A DNA stretch of 64,000 nucleotides from positions 186,001 to 250,000 of the forward strand of contig NZ_NIWU01000008.1 in NCBI RefSeq assembly GCF_002236105.1. Reading direction: 5' to 3'. The first letter of the stretch is position 1, and each line of letters begins with the position of its first letter. This document shows, piece by piece, positions 34,621-56,600 of the stretch. The notes under the pieces are model-generated. The model was not told the DNA's origin. It was given only the letters and a program-made list of their open reading frames with translations, and made no database searches. This DNA comes from Pseudomonas umsongensis. Lineage in GTDB: Bacteria; Pseudomonadota; Gammaproteobacteria; Pseudomonadales; Pseudomonadaceae. The position numbers and the translations under genes are program-made.

Positions 34621-36657
34621 ATGAACGACACCCTGCACCGTACGGACACACTCAACCCTTTCAAGAATGTTACTTGCGGCAAGCAAAAAGATTACTGGGT
34701 GGAATTCCAATTACTGGACGAACTGGGTGAGCCCGTCGCGAACATGCCCTATCGGGCGATTAATGAGGCCACCCGTACCGGTTATGTTTCTGAATACGCT
34801 GGCCAAAGCGATGCTCAAGGCGTGATCCGCCTTGACGGCCTGCACCCGCTGGCCATCACGCTCAAGATCGAGGCCGCCCCGCTGCTCGAGCAGATGCAGA
34901 CTCGCCGCCTGCGCGCCGTACGGCCCGAGCCACCTCGTCCTGGCCCGGGTGACCACACTCCGCTGTATGGGCCACAGCGTTCGGGCTTTTCGCCGATCGA
35001 GGAAAGGGCGCTTGCGGACGGTCATGGCTACCACTACTTGCGTATTGGTCAGTTATGCGATCAAAAGCCTACGTTTGATCCACCCTTGGCTGACCCGGAT
35101 CAGCTTCCGGCCTTCCATTTTCCGGACCGGTCATTTGGCGGTTTTACCGTGGCTGATGATCAACTGGATCGTCGCCATGTGCTGGAGATTTGTCCGTTCC
35201 GTGCCTGGTCGCTGACGTTGCACCACCAGGCTGACTACAGCCTGGCCAATGCATACAACCTGGGGCTGATGAGCATTCTGGCTTACAGCAATCGGCCAGA
35301 AAGCGATCTGGGTTCGGTCAAGGAACTGTTCGAGCAACAGTGCCTGGATTTGTCGCGCACACCTCGGGTTTGGGATAACGGTCAGGCGTGGCCTTGTCTG
35401 GTGACCGACGTTCCCTTTCGCGATCGCTATACAGCGGTCAAGTCCTTGGACACTGCCAAGGCCAAGCCACCGGAAGGCCATACCCAGCTGATTTACGCCA
35501 TCAGTGCTTCCCAGATGCTGGTGGCTTGGCGCGGCACCGAGATGAATGGCCTGGCCGACTTGAGCACCGATTTGACTTTTCGCCCGGTGAAACCGGAGGT
35601 CGCAGCCAATTGCGAACCGAAGGTGCCCTGTGCTGATCTGGTTCCAGAGGGCAGCGTGCACCTGGGGTTTCGAGATGCGTTTGAAATAGCCAGGAGGATT
35701 TATGCCACGGATTTTGGGGACATGATTTCTGTACATTCCCGAGATAAAGAGCTTTTTATATGCGGTCACAGTCTTGGGGGTGCTCTTGGTCTAGTCCATG
35801 CCGCCTCACTGAAAGAGCGCAATCCGCTGCTATATACCTATGGCATGCCACGCACCTTTACCCTCAAGGCCATTCAGTCCTTGAGCGAGCTATGGCATTT
35901 CCGCCATGTCAACGACACCGACCTCGTCCCCCGTGTGCCGCCCGAAGCGGCCCTGGACAATCATTTTTACGACGTCTACGGCTCAATGGGGACAGTCATG
36001 GGTTTTAGCTGGTCTTCAGGTCGGGCACTGGCCAGTACGCTGTTCAAACACGGTGATCCGTTCAGCCATCATGGCGAACTCGCCATGTTTCTTAGAGCCG
36101 AGCAGCACCGGGAACAGGCAATCACCCCATACCCCGCTTACCGCAAACCGGACGGCGCACCCTATCGCAGTAACATCACGGTGAAGTTGCAGGAAATGGC
36201 CAAGTTGTATCTGGTTCCAAGCCTGAGCGCGGCCGAAGACAAACAGGCCGAGCAGGCCCAGGAACGTCTGATCACGTCCCTGAGCGCCGAGAGCCGTGCC
36301 CGATTCTTTCCGCGCCACAGTCACCCGGATATAGGCCGCATGCTGAGTATTGGCGATCACTTCATGTCGCAGTACCAACCCTATATCCACAATCAGTTGA
36401 TGGAATCGCTCGACCCGGAGCGCAGTCCGTTACTGGAGCGCCAGGTACAGCGGAACAAGTTCAAGCAGCAGATGAAGGACAACTACGCCACCATTCCTGC
36501 GGATGAGTACGAGCGTAACAGCGTGTTCCTGGAATTACAGAAGCTGATTGACCAAGCGCTGGGGGTAACGCAACAGGCCGAAGGCGGTACAGAAGCGCTA
36601 CAGCGTTTCAATGCCATCGCTGACCCGCGCGCCTATTACGAGAAAACCTTCGGTTAA
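34621..36657 (+). CDS. Class-3 lipase, probable type VI secretion effector
   Basis: A 678-residue protein without a signal peptide. Residues about 20-85 are a small beta-sandwich-like module (YWVEFQLLDELGEPVANMPYRAIN, then SDAQGVIRLDGLHPLAITLKIE) of the kind seen at the front of VgrG-linked toxins. The middle is an alpha/beta-hydrolase of the lipase class-3 type: nucleophile Ser384 in ICGHSLGGALG, Asp in FRHVNDTDLVPRVP (about 440), His in DPFSHHGEL (about 485). The last 170 residues are helical and charged. The next gene encodes a lipoprotein, the normal order for a phospholipase effector and its periplasmic immunity protein. No vgrG, PAAR or T6SS structural gene is in the window, so secretion is inferred. 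Base composition is lower in GC than the pvd genes. Confidence 0.7.
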   Translation: MNDTLHRTDTLNPFKNVTCGKQKDYWVEFQLLDELGEPVANMPYRAINEATRTGYVSEYAGQSDAQGVIRLDGLHPLAITLKIEAAPLLEQMQTRRLRAVRPEPPRPGPGDHTPLYGPQRSGFSPIEERALADGHGYHYLRIGQLCDQKPTFDPPLADPDQLPAFHFPDRSFGGFTVADDQLDRRHVLEICPFRAWSLTLHHQADYSLANAYNLGLMSILAYSNRPESDLGSVKELFEQQCLDLSRTPRVWDNGQAWPCLVTDVPFRDRYTAVKSLDTAKAKPPEGHTQLIYAISASQMLVAWRGTEMNGLADLSTDLTFRPVKPEVAANCEPKVPCADLVPEGSVHLGFRDAFEIARRIYATDFGDMISVHSRDKELFICGHSLGGALGLVHAASLKERNPLLYTYGMPRTFTLKAIQSLSELWHFRHVNDTDLVPRVPPEAALDNHFYDVYGSMGTVMGFSWSSGRALASTLFKHGDPFSHHGELAMFLRAEQHREQAITPYPAYRKPDGAPYRSNITVKLQEMAKLYLVPSLSAAEDKQAEQAQERLITSLSAESRARFFPRHSHPDIGRMLSIGDHFMSQYQPYIHNQLMESLDPERSPLLERQVQRNKFKQQMKDNYATIPADEYERNSVFLELQKLIDQALGVTQQAEGGTEALQRFNAIADPRAYYEKTFG

Positions 36658-36685
36658 GCCCATGAACGCGACAAAGGACAAACCC

Positions 36686-37720
36686 ATGCGCCACAGGCTG
36701 CCCGTCGTTTTATGCACACTGTTTTTCAGTCTCAGTGGTTGCAGTCAGGATTACAGCATGGCGCCGCCCGCGAACAGCGAAAAGATAACCGTGACCGTCA
36801 AACTGCCAAAGGAACTGAAAACCGAAACCATGTGGGTGATGTATCGCTCAGCCACTTGCAAAAGTATCAGTCATGGTGCCAGCGGCCAGCGCGTTGAGCA
36901 GGATGGTCGTCATTCGGTTTACGAGGAATTTCAACGTCAGGGGCAGAGCGATCTCTATCAAGTCGAACTACCCAAAGATGGTGGTGGCGCGTGCAAATGG
37001 CATCTGGCCAATGTGACTTTTGGCGTTGTCTATGCCGATCCGGCTCGCTTTGGCGAGAACGTAATCGCAGGAGGGGGAGGCGGTGTGGTTGTGATATTCG
37101 ACCATAACAACTCACCACGAGGCGGCGCGGATATCAAAGTGGATGGAGATTTGAAACTCAAGAAGGATTACTACCCTTGGGTTGATGAGGAGTTTCTAGG
37201 ACCGTACAAAAAAACTATCCGCTTGGCAGGCGAAGGCGATATCTATCTCGCGTATCAGGCATTAGAGGCACGGCAAGTGTATTTCGAACCTGTCCTGCAT
37301 TCCGATTACGTGATTTATTCAGCCGGCCCTAAGGTAAAGAAAAAAGGTAACTACACCGAATTCACCTATCCCAACGGCAGCGTTGTGGCAGATGGTAAGT
37401 GGCACCCTAACTTCCTGAGGCTACAAACCATCCGCACCGGACGCGCCGCCGATTGCTTCGATTCTTGGCGTTACGCCAACTGCCCAGACCGTCGCCCACA
37501 GCTATTACCTGATTGGCTGCCCGAGCCCGGAAAACCGGGATTTGGTCGCTACGTCGTTGCGGACGAGTGGGGCAATAAATTGCCGTCTTACTTCTATCGA
37601 CTGGCCGGCGAGGACGGTCAGGTCTTTCAAGACTTGAGCGAACCTAATGGGCGCACGAAGCCGCTGCCAGAAAGCGCGCATCCAGTGCGTAAAGCCGAGT
37701 TTCCCAAGCGGGTATGGTAA
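36686..37720 (+). CDS. Lipoprotein, possible immunity protein of the lipase
   Basis: A 344-residue protein with a lipoprotein signal (MRHRLPVVLCTLFFSLSGC, lipid Cys at 19), so it is anchored in the periplasm. The body is mostly beta-strand (KITVTVKLPKELKTETMWVMYRS and the like) with several Cys (TCKSIS, GACKWH, DCFDSWRYANCPD) that could form disulphides. No catalytic motif is seen. The start at 36686 has AAAGGA at good spacing and gives the correct signal; two earlier in-frame ATGs lack one. It follows the lipase by 28 bases, the usual layout for effector then immunity. No family recognised, and the immunity role is inference. Confidence 0.6.
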   Translation: MRHRLPVVLCTLFFSLSGCSQDYSMAPPANSEKITVTVKLPKELKTETMWVMYRSATCKSISHGASGQRVEQDGRHSVYEEFQRQGQSDLYQVELPKDGGGACKWHLANVTFGVVYADPARFGENVIAGGGGGVVVIFDHNNSPRGGADIKVDGDLKLKKDYYPWVDEEFLGPYKKTIRLAGEGDIYLAYQALEARQVYFEPVLHSDYVIYSAGPKVKKKGNYTEFTYPNGSVVADGKWHPNFLRLQTIRTGRAADCFDSWRYANCPDRRPQLLPDWLPEPGKPGFGRYVVADEWGNKLPSYFYRLAGEDGQVFQDLSEPNGRTKPLPESAHPVRKAEFPKRVW

Positions 37721-37772
37721 TGTCTTGCGCGCAAAATCAGGTGTTCAAGTTCTCCACCAGGCGGGAGCCAAC

Positions 37773-37825
37773 TGTGACGCAGAGCGTCACGGGATGCATT
37801 CCCACGCGGAGCGTAGGAACGATCC
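37773..37825. repeat. Partial REP element, 'cgttcccacgc' type
   Basis: GTGACGCAGAGCGTCAC and GCATTCCCACGCGGAGCGTA, then GGAACGATC, make a single, degenerate copy of the unit found as a pair at 18701-18839, between convergent genes. Confidence 0.7.
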
Positions 37826-37841
37826 TGGCGTGTGTATTCGT

Positions 37842-38801
37842 TCAGATCACCCGCGACCGCACCCACCCCGCCACTTCCGCATGAATCCCTTCCACCTCCC
37901 TCAACAACCCCGCCATCCGCAAAAAGTCATGGGTCATGCCCGGTTGTTCCAGCAACGTCACCTCATTCCCCGCCGCCCGCAAACGTTCGGCATACGCCAA
38001 CCCTTCATCATGCAACGGGTCATAACCGGCCAGGTACACCAGCGCCGGCGCCAAACCCGACAGGTCGTCAGCCAGCAACGGCGAGCAGCGCCAGTCGGCC
38101 AGGTCCGCAGGCGTGCGTGCGTAGTGGGCGTAGAACCAGTCCAGGGTCGGGGTTTCCAGGAGGTAACCTTCGGCAAAATCCCGGTGCGAGGCGCAGTGGG
38201 TGGTGGCATCTGTGACCGGGTACACCAGCAGCTGCGCCTTGGGTTTCAGCGCCAGTTCCGCAGGCTCGCGAACGGCGATGATCGACAACACCGTGGCCAG
38301 TGTCGCGCCGACGCTGTCACCGGCCAGTGCCACGCGGGTGGCGTCCAGGCCACGGGGGGCGCCTTCGCGTACCAGCCAGTTGCCGGCGTCGCAGGCGTCT
38401 TGTACCGGGGTTGGGAATTTCCATTCGGGGGCCAGGCGATAATCCACGGTCAACAGGGCAAAACCACCCTGGGCTGCGAGGCGACGACATAGGGCGTCGT
38501 GGGAATCGAGGCTGCCGACCACGTAGCCGCCGCCGTGGAAGTACAGCATCACCGGTTGCAGGCCGTCGAAGGGTTGGCCGTCGCGATACAGGCGCGCCGC
38601 GAGGCTGTGGCCGTCGCGGGCGGGGATGGTGAAGTGGTCGCAGGCAATGTGGTCCAGTGGTACATCGAGGAAGCTGGAAGAGGCTTCGAAGTCGATCCGT
38701 GCCTGTTGCGGGGTTTGTTCGTGCATTGGGCGGCTTTTGCCGGTGAGGCGACCGAACTCGGCGAGTTCGAGGAAAGCTTCAAGTTCTGGCAGTAGGGCCA
38801 T
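37842..38801 (-). CDS. HSL-family alpha/beta hydrolase (esterase)
   Basis: A 319-residue esterase of the hormone-sensitive-lipase family. The oxyanion motif HGGGY is at residues 89-93, the nucleophile lies in ALAGDSVGATLA (about 160-165), the acid in LAGYDPLHDEG (Asp, about 262), and His in PGMTHDFLRM (about 292). AAAGGA precedes the ATG at 38801. Its substrate is unknown. It lies downstream of the NRPS genes on the same strand but 118 bases away across a REP-like palindrome; some pyoverdine loci carry hydrolases nearby, so a role is possible but not shown. Confidence 0.85.
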   Translation of the reverse strand: MALLPELEAFLELAEFGRLTGKSRPMHEQTPQQARIDFEASSSFLDVPLDHIACDHFTIPARDGHSLAARLYRDGQPFDGLQPVMLYFHGGGYVVGSLDSHDALCRRLAAQGGFALLTVDYRLAPEWKFPTPVQDACDAGNWLVREGAPRGLDATRVALAGDSVGATLATVLSIIAVREPAELALKPKAQLLVYPVTDATTHCASHRDFAEGYLLETPTLDWFYAHYARTPADLADWRCSPLLADDLSGLAPALVYLAGYDPLHDEGLAYAERLRAAGNEVTLLEQPGMTHDFLRMAGLLREVEGIHAEVAGWVRSRVI

Positions 38802-38882
38802 GGGGGGAGTCCTTTTACACAAAGAGGTCAATAATCAATCTTGTAACGAGCGACGCTCCCCCAGAGGTGAGTGCGGTCATCT

Positions 38883-38917
38883 GTGGCGAGGGGATAAATC
38901 CCCTCGCCACAATTTTT
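38883..38917. repeat. Palindrome, 'gtggcgagggga' REP-like
   Basis: GTGGCGAGGGGA and TCCCCTCGCCAC form a 12-bp perfect stem with a TAAA loop. Ts follow on the plus strand only, so it is not a good terminator for the NRPS gene ending at 38919. It resembles another common Pseudomonas REP type. Confidence 0.6.
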
Positions 38918-38918
38918 G

Positions 38919-50671
<11,753 letters not shown>

Positions 50672-50672
<1 letters not shown>

Positions 50673-53600
50673 CAGTTGATCTCCATCTCGTCCAGAAGCG
50701 ACTCAAGCGCATCCAGGCGTGCATCGTTGTCAATCGGGGCGTGTTGCCAGGCGTTGGCGGCATAAGCCTGAAGGTCGTTACTTTCGAACAGCACGCGCAG
50801 CGGCAGCTCGATGCCCAGTTCCAGTTCCACGCGGGCACTGGCCTGGGCGGCAAGCAGCGAATGCCCGCCCAATTCAAAGAAGTTGTCACGCCGCCCGATC
50901 CGGGCCACGCCCAACACCTCGGCCCAGATCGCCGCCAGCTGCTGTTCGAGCTCGCCCTCGGGGGCTTCGAACGGGCGCTGCCAGGTTTCGGCATCCGGCA
51001 GCGGCAAGGCCTTGCGGTCGAGCTTGCCGTTGCTGGTCAGCGGCAAGGCATCGAGCAACAACCAGTGCCTAGGCACCATGTAATCCGGCAGATCGACGCT
51101 GAGTGCGGCGCGCAGGGTGTCGCGCCAGGCGATCGGATCATTCGAAGTGAGTTCGGCGACGACGTAGGCGCACAGCTGCGGACCGCCGTCATCGACATGC
51201 ACGCTGATCACCGCCTGACGCACGCCCGGTTGCGCCAGCACGGCCGCTTCGATCTCGCCCAGTTCGATGCGGAACCCGCGGATCTTCACTTGCTGGTCGA
51301 TCCGCCCCAGGTAGTCGATGCTGCCGTCGGCGCGCTGGCGCGCCAGGTCGCCGCTGCGATACAGGCGCTGCGCCGCATCGAAGGGGCTTGGCACGAAACG
51401 CTCGGCGGTCAGGCCGCTACGCCCGTGATAACCGCGCGCCAGGCCGGCGCCGGCGATGTACAGCTCCCCCGCCACGCCCACTGGCACCGGTTGCAACTGA
51501 CTGTCGAGCAAGTACCAGCGCAGGTCGCGGATCGGCAGGCCGATCGGGCTTTGCGCCTTGGCATCGAGGTCGGCCAGGCGGATCGCGCGGTAGGTCACGT
51601 GCACCGTGGTCTCGGTGATGCCGTACATATTCACCAGCGTTGGTTGTTGGTCACCGAAGCGTTCGAACCAGGAACGCAAGCTGGCCACTTCCAGCGCTTC
51701 GCCACCGAAGATCACCTGGCGCAACGCCAGGCTGCGCGGACTGGCGCAGGCAATCGGCAACAACTGGCGGAACGCGGTCGGGGTCTGGTTCAGCACCGTC
51801 ACCCCTTCATCGCAGAGCAAGCGATGAAACGCCTGCGGTTCGCGACTGATGTAGTACGGCACGATCACCAGGCGCCCACCGGTGCACAACGCGCCGAACA
51901 ACTCCCACACCGAGAAATCGAAGGCGTAGGAGTGAAACAGGGTCCAGACATCGTCGGCGCCGAAATTGAATTCGCCAGCAGTGGCCGTGAGCAGGCGCCC
52001 GACGTTGCCATGGCTGAGCAAGGCGCCTTTTGGGCGGCCTGTGGAGCCGGAGGTGTAGATCACGTAGGCCAGATTGTCCGGGCTTGCCAACGGCGCCAGG
52101 TTGTCGGCGCTGTAGCGGTCCAGCTGCAACGCCGTCAGATCAAGAACCTGCACGCCTTCGCGGGCCGGCAAGCCGTCGATCAGGTGAGATTGGGTCAACA
52201 GCAACCCAATGCCGCTGTCATCGATCATGTAGCTCAGGCGCTCGACCGGGTATTGCGGGTCCAGCGGCACGTAGGCGCCACCGGCCTTGAGAATCGCCAG
52301 TAAGCCGACCACCAGCGGTATTGCCCGCTCGGTGGCGATACCGACCCGCACTTCGGGGCCGACACCCTGCTCGCGCAGTTTGCGCGCCAGGCGGTTGGCC
52401 TCGGCGTTGAGCGCGGCGTAGCTCATCTGCTCGCCTTCGCAGGTCAGTGCGATGGCGTGTGGGCGTTGCGCGGCCTGGGCTTCGAACAGCTGATGCAAGG
52501 TGGGCGATTGCGCTTGTGCCTCGAAGGTCGGATTCCAGTGCTGGATCAATTCGCCGTATTGCGGCGCTTGCAGCAGCGGCAATTCGGCGACGCGCTGCTG
52601 TGGGTTTTCGACCACTGCGCGCAACAGGTTCAACCACTGTTCGGCGAAGCGCTGCATCGAGGCCTCGTCGTACAGGTCGGTGGCGTAGCTCAGGTTGGCG
52701 TCCAGTTCATCGCCCTGCTCCTGGGTATCGAGCACCAGATCGAATTGCGCGGTGTGCTGCTGCCAGTGCAGGCGCTCGACCTGCAAATCGGCCACCGCGC
52801 GCTCGACACTGGCGCCGAGTTTTTGCTGATGGTTGTAGAGCACCTGGAACAACGGACTGTGATTGAGGCTGCGGTCCGGTTGCAGTGCATCGACCAGTTG
52901 CTCGAACGGCAAGTCCTGATGAGCCTGCGCGTCCAATGCCGTTTGCTTGACCTGTTGTAGCAAGGCGCTGAACGGTTGCTGCCCGTCGATCTCGGCACGC
53001 AGCACCTGGGTATTGATGAAGAAGCCGATCAGGCCTTCGGTTTCCAGGCGTGAACGCCCTGCACTCGGCACGCCGACGCTGATGCCCGACTGCCCGCTCT
53101 GGCGGTGCAGCAGGGTCTGGAAACTTGCCAGCAACAGCATGAACAGCGTCACTTGCTGTTCTTGCGCACGCTCGCGCAAACCGGCCAGCAACTGGCGATC
53201 GACGTTCAACGCCAGGCTGGCGCCGCGCTCGCTGCGCCGGACCGGACGGGTCAGTTCGCTCGGCAACGCCAGCGGCGCCTGGCTGCCCGCCAGTTGGTCG
53301 CGCCACCACGCCAGTTGCCGCGCACCCTCGCCGGCTTCCAGCCAGTCGCGCTGCCAACGGGCGTAGTCGCTGTAAGCCACCGGCAGTGCCTGCAGGTTGG
53401 CAGCACGCTCTTGCACGGCAGCCTGATACAGCGCGCTGAATTCATCGACCATCACCTGCATCGACCAGCCATCGGCGGCGATGTGGTGCACGGTAAGCAC
53501 CAGCACATGGTCTTCGGCGCTGACGTGCAGCAGCAAACAACGCCACAGCGGGCCATGGCGCAGATCGAACGGCCGGGCGATTTCTGCGGCCACCGCAGTG

Positions 53601-56600
53601 TTGATTGCCGACTCATTGATGGGCTGTTCATTGAACTGCAACGGCAGCTCGACATGCACCACCGGGCGCGCCTGCTGGCCCTTCTGTTCGAAGGTGGTGC
53701 GCAGGGTTTCGTGGCGAACCTGTAACTGGGCGAAGGTTGTGCGCAGGGCCCGGCGGTTCAGCGGGCCTTTGAGGCGCAGCGCCGCCGGGATGTTGTAGGC
53801 CGCGCTGTGCGGGTCCAGTTGCCAGAGAATCCACTGGCGTTGCTGGGCGTAGGACAGCAGGCGCGGTTGATCGTCCGATGCGCGTTGCAACGGTGGTTGG
53901 CCGCTGAGGTTCGCTTGCGCCGCATGCTTGGCGAACTCCGCCAGATTCGCCGCAGAGAACAAATTGCTCACCGACAGCTCAAGTTGCAGTTGCTGGCGTA
54001 CACGGGAGATCACTTGCAGCACCAGCAATGAATGGCCGCCGAGCTCGAAGAAGTTGTCGTCGCGACCGACTTTCTCGACCTGCAGCACGGCTTGCCAGAT
54101 CTGCGCGAGTTGCGTCTCCAACCCTTGCATCGGGGCAACAAAGTCGCGTTGCACATCGCCCGCTTCAACCCGTGGCAAGGCCTTGCGGTCGAGCTTGCCG
54201 TTGTTGTTGAGCGGCAACCTGTCGAGCAGGACCATGTGGTTGGGCACCATGTATTCCGGCAACGAGCGCTGCAGGACGGCTTTGAGCCCTAGCAGGTATT
54301 GAGCCTGCAAAACCACCGTGCTGCTGGCGACGATGTAGGCCACCAATTGTGTGCCGTCCTGGGCGATGACGGCGGCTTCGCGCACCTCGTCCCGGGCTTG
54401 CAGGCAGGCTTCGATCTCGCCCATCTCGATGCGGAAACCGCGAATTTTCACTTGATGGTCGATCCGTCCGACGTACTCCAGATCGCCGTTACCGTTGTAG
54501 CGCGCCAGGTCGCCGCTGCGATACAGCCGTGCGCCCGGTTCGCGGGCGAAGGGATCCGGCAGGAAACGTTCGGCGGTCAGCGCCGGGCGGTCGAAATAAC
54601 TTTGCGCCAGGCAGGCCGGTGCGCCGATGCACAACTCGCCAACGCCGTCGGCCGGCAGTAGCTGGCCGGCAGCGTCCAGTACGTACAGCGCACGGCCAGG
54701 GATGCCGCGACCGATTGGAATGCCAAAGGCATCGCTGGCATCGGCCAATCGGCATTCATGCACGCTGGACACCACGGTCGCCTCGGTCGGCCCGTAGGTG
54801 TTGAGCAGGCGCACGTGGCTCAAACCCGCTTGATGCCACAGGCGCAGGCCTTCCACCGACATGGCTTCGCCACCGACGTGTACCTGGCGCAAGTCGCCGA
54901 GGCTTGGCACGACACCGCTGGCGCATTCGCGGGCCAGCAGGAACCAATAAGCGGCCGGCAAATCGGCAACCGTCACGCCCTGCTCGACGATTTCGGTGGC
55001 CAGTCGGCCAGCGTCCCACAGGTCATCGCCGCGCATGATCAAGGTTGCGCCGACGCAGAATGCCGGGAAGCATTGTTCGACGAAGCCGTCGAAGCTGAAA
55101 GTGGCAAATTGCAAGACGCGATCGGTTGGTGACAGCCTTGAATAGTCGGCGGCGGTCTGACAGAACTCGCGCAGGGCGGCGTGGGTGATGGCGACGCCTT
55201 TGGGTTGGCCGGTGGAGCCGGAGGTGTAGATGATGTAGGCGAGATCTTCGGCGGCTGGTCGGGCCTCTTCGCGAGCAAGCTTCGCTCCTACAGGGGTTGT
55301 GGTGTCTTCGAGGGTTAGGCGTTGTACGTTTGGCACATCTTCGAGCAGGCCGGATTCGTGGAGCAGCACGTCGAGGCGGCTGTCTTCGATCATGTAGGCC
55401 AGGCGTTCGGTTGGGTATTTCGGGTCGAGGGGGACGTAGGCTGCGCCGCTTTTCAGGACCGCCAGCAGGCTGACGATCAGTTGCGGACCACGGCGCACGG
55501 CCAGGCCGACACGCTTGCCGGGGCCGGCGCCGTTGTCGATCAGGCGCTGGGCCAGGTGGTCGGCTTGGGCATCGAGTTGGCCGTAGCTCAGGCTGTGGCC
55601 GTCCACTTGCAATGCCAGTGCATCGGGCGTGGCGGCGGCTTGCGCGGCGATTTGTTGGTGAGCCAGAAGCGTTGTGGATAACTCAACCGCAGGCGGTTGG
55701 CTGATCGCGAGCACCGCGTTCTGGCCGTCGACATCGAGCAGTTCCAGCGAGCCCAAAGCCGCCTCTGGCGATGCCACCAATTGCATCAGCAGGTGCTGCA
55801 AATTGGCTGACAACTGGGCGATCTGCGTCGCGCTGAAACGCGCCGCGTCATAACTGAACTCCAGCCCCAGGCCTTCGCCCAATTCGATGCCCAGGGTCAA
55901 CGGATAGTGGGTGCGCTCGTGGTTGTGCAGGTTGGCGAACGACAACCCGGCCGGCGCGCCCTGTTTCAGCGCTTGGGCCACCGGGAAGTTTTCGAACACC
56001 AGCAAGCTGTCGAACAACGCAGCCCCCTGCTGCCCCGCCCAGCCCTGAATGTCGTACAGCGGCACATGCTCGAACTCGCGCATGGCCAGGTTCAGGCCTT
56101 GCAGTTCGCCCAGCCATTGGCTGACGGTCTGGTCCGGTTTCATCGCGCACACCAGCGGCAAGGTGTTGATGAACAAGCCCAGCTGTTGTTCGATCCCCGG
56201 CAACGGCGCCGAACGTCCGGCCACGGTGGCGCCGAACACCACGCAATCCTGGCCGGTGTAGCGTTGCAGCAACAGGCTCCAGGCCGCTTGCAGCAGGGTG
56301 TTGAGGGTGACTTTGTGCTGGCGGGCGAAGTCGGCCAGATGCTGGGTGGCGCGGCAGTCGAGTGTGAGGCGATGCTCTTCGCTGCCCGTCGCGTCTACCG
56401 GTGGACGCAAGGCTTCAGCCAGCAAGGTCGGCGCTTGCAGCGGTGCCAATGCGGCTTTCCAGAACTGCTCGCCGGCAGTTGCCGATTGCTGTTGCAACCA
56501 GCCCAGGTAGTCGCGGTATTGACCGGCTGGCACTGGCAGCGGCTGGCCGGCGGCGTAGTGCTGGATCACTTCGGCCAACAACTGTGCGTTGCTCCAGCCG

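Noticed and set aside
34239-34682. 147-codon minus-strand open frame upstream of the lipase
   Set aside because: It overlaps the start of the lipase gene, ends in a palindrome and has no protein family character; better seen as structured non-coding DNA.
38883-38917. Intrinsic terminator for the NRPS operon
   Set aside because: The T-run is on the wrong side for minus-strand transcription; the palindrome fits a REP type better.
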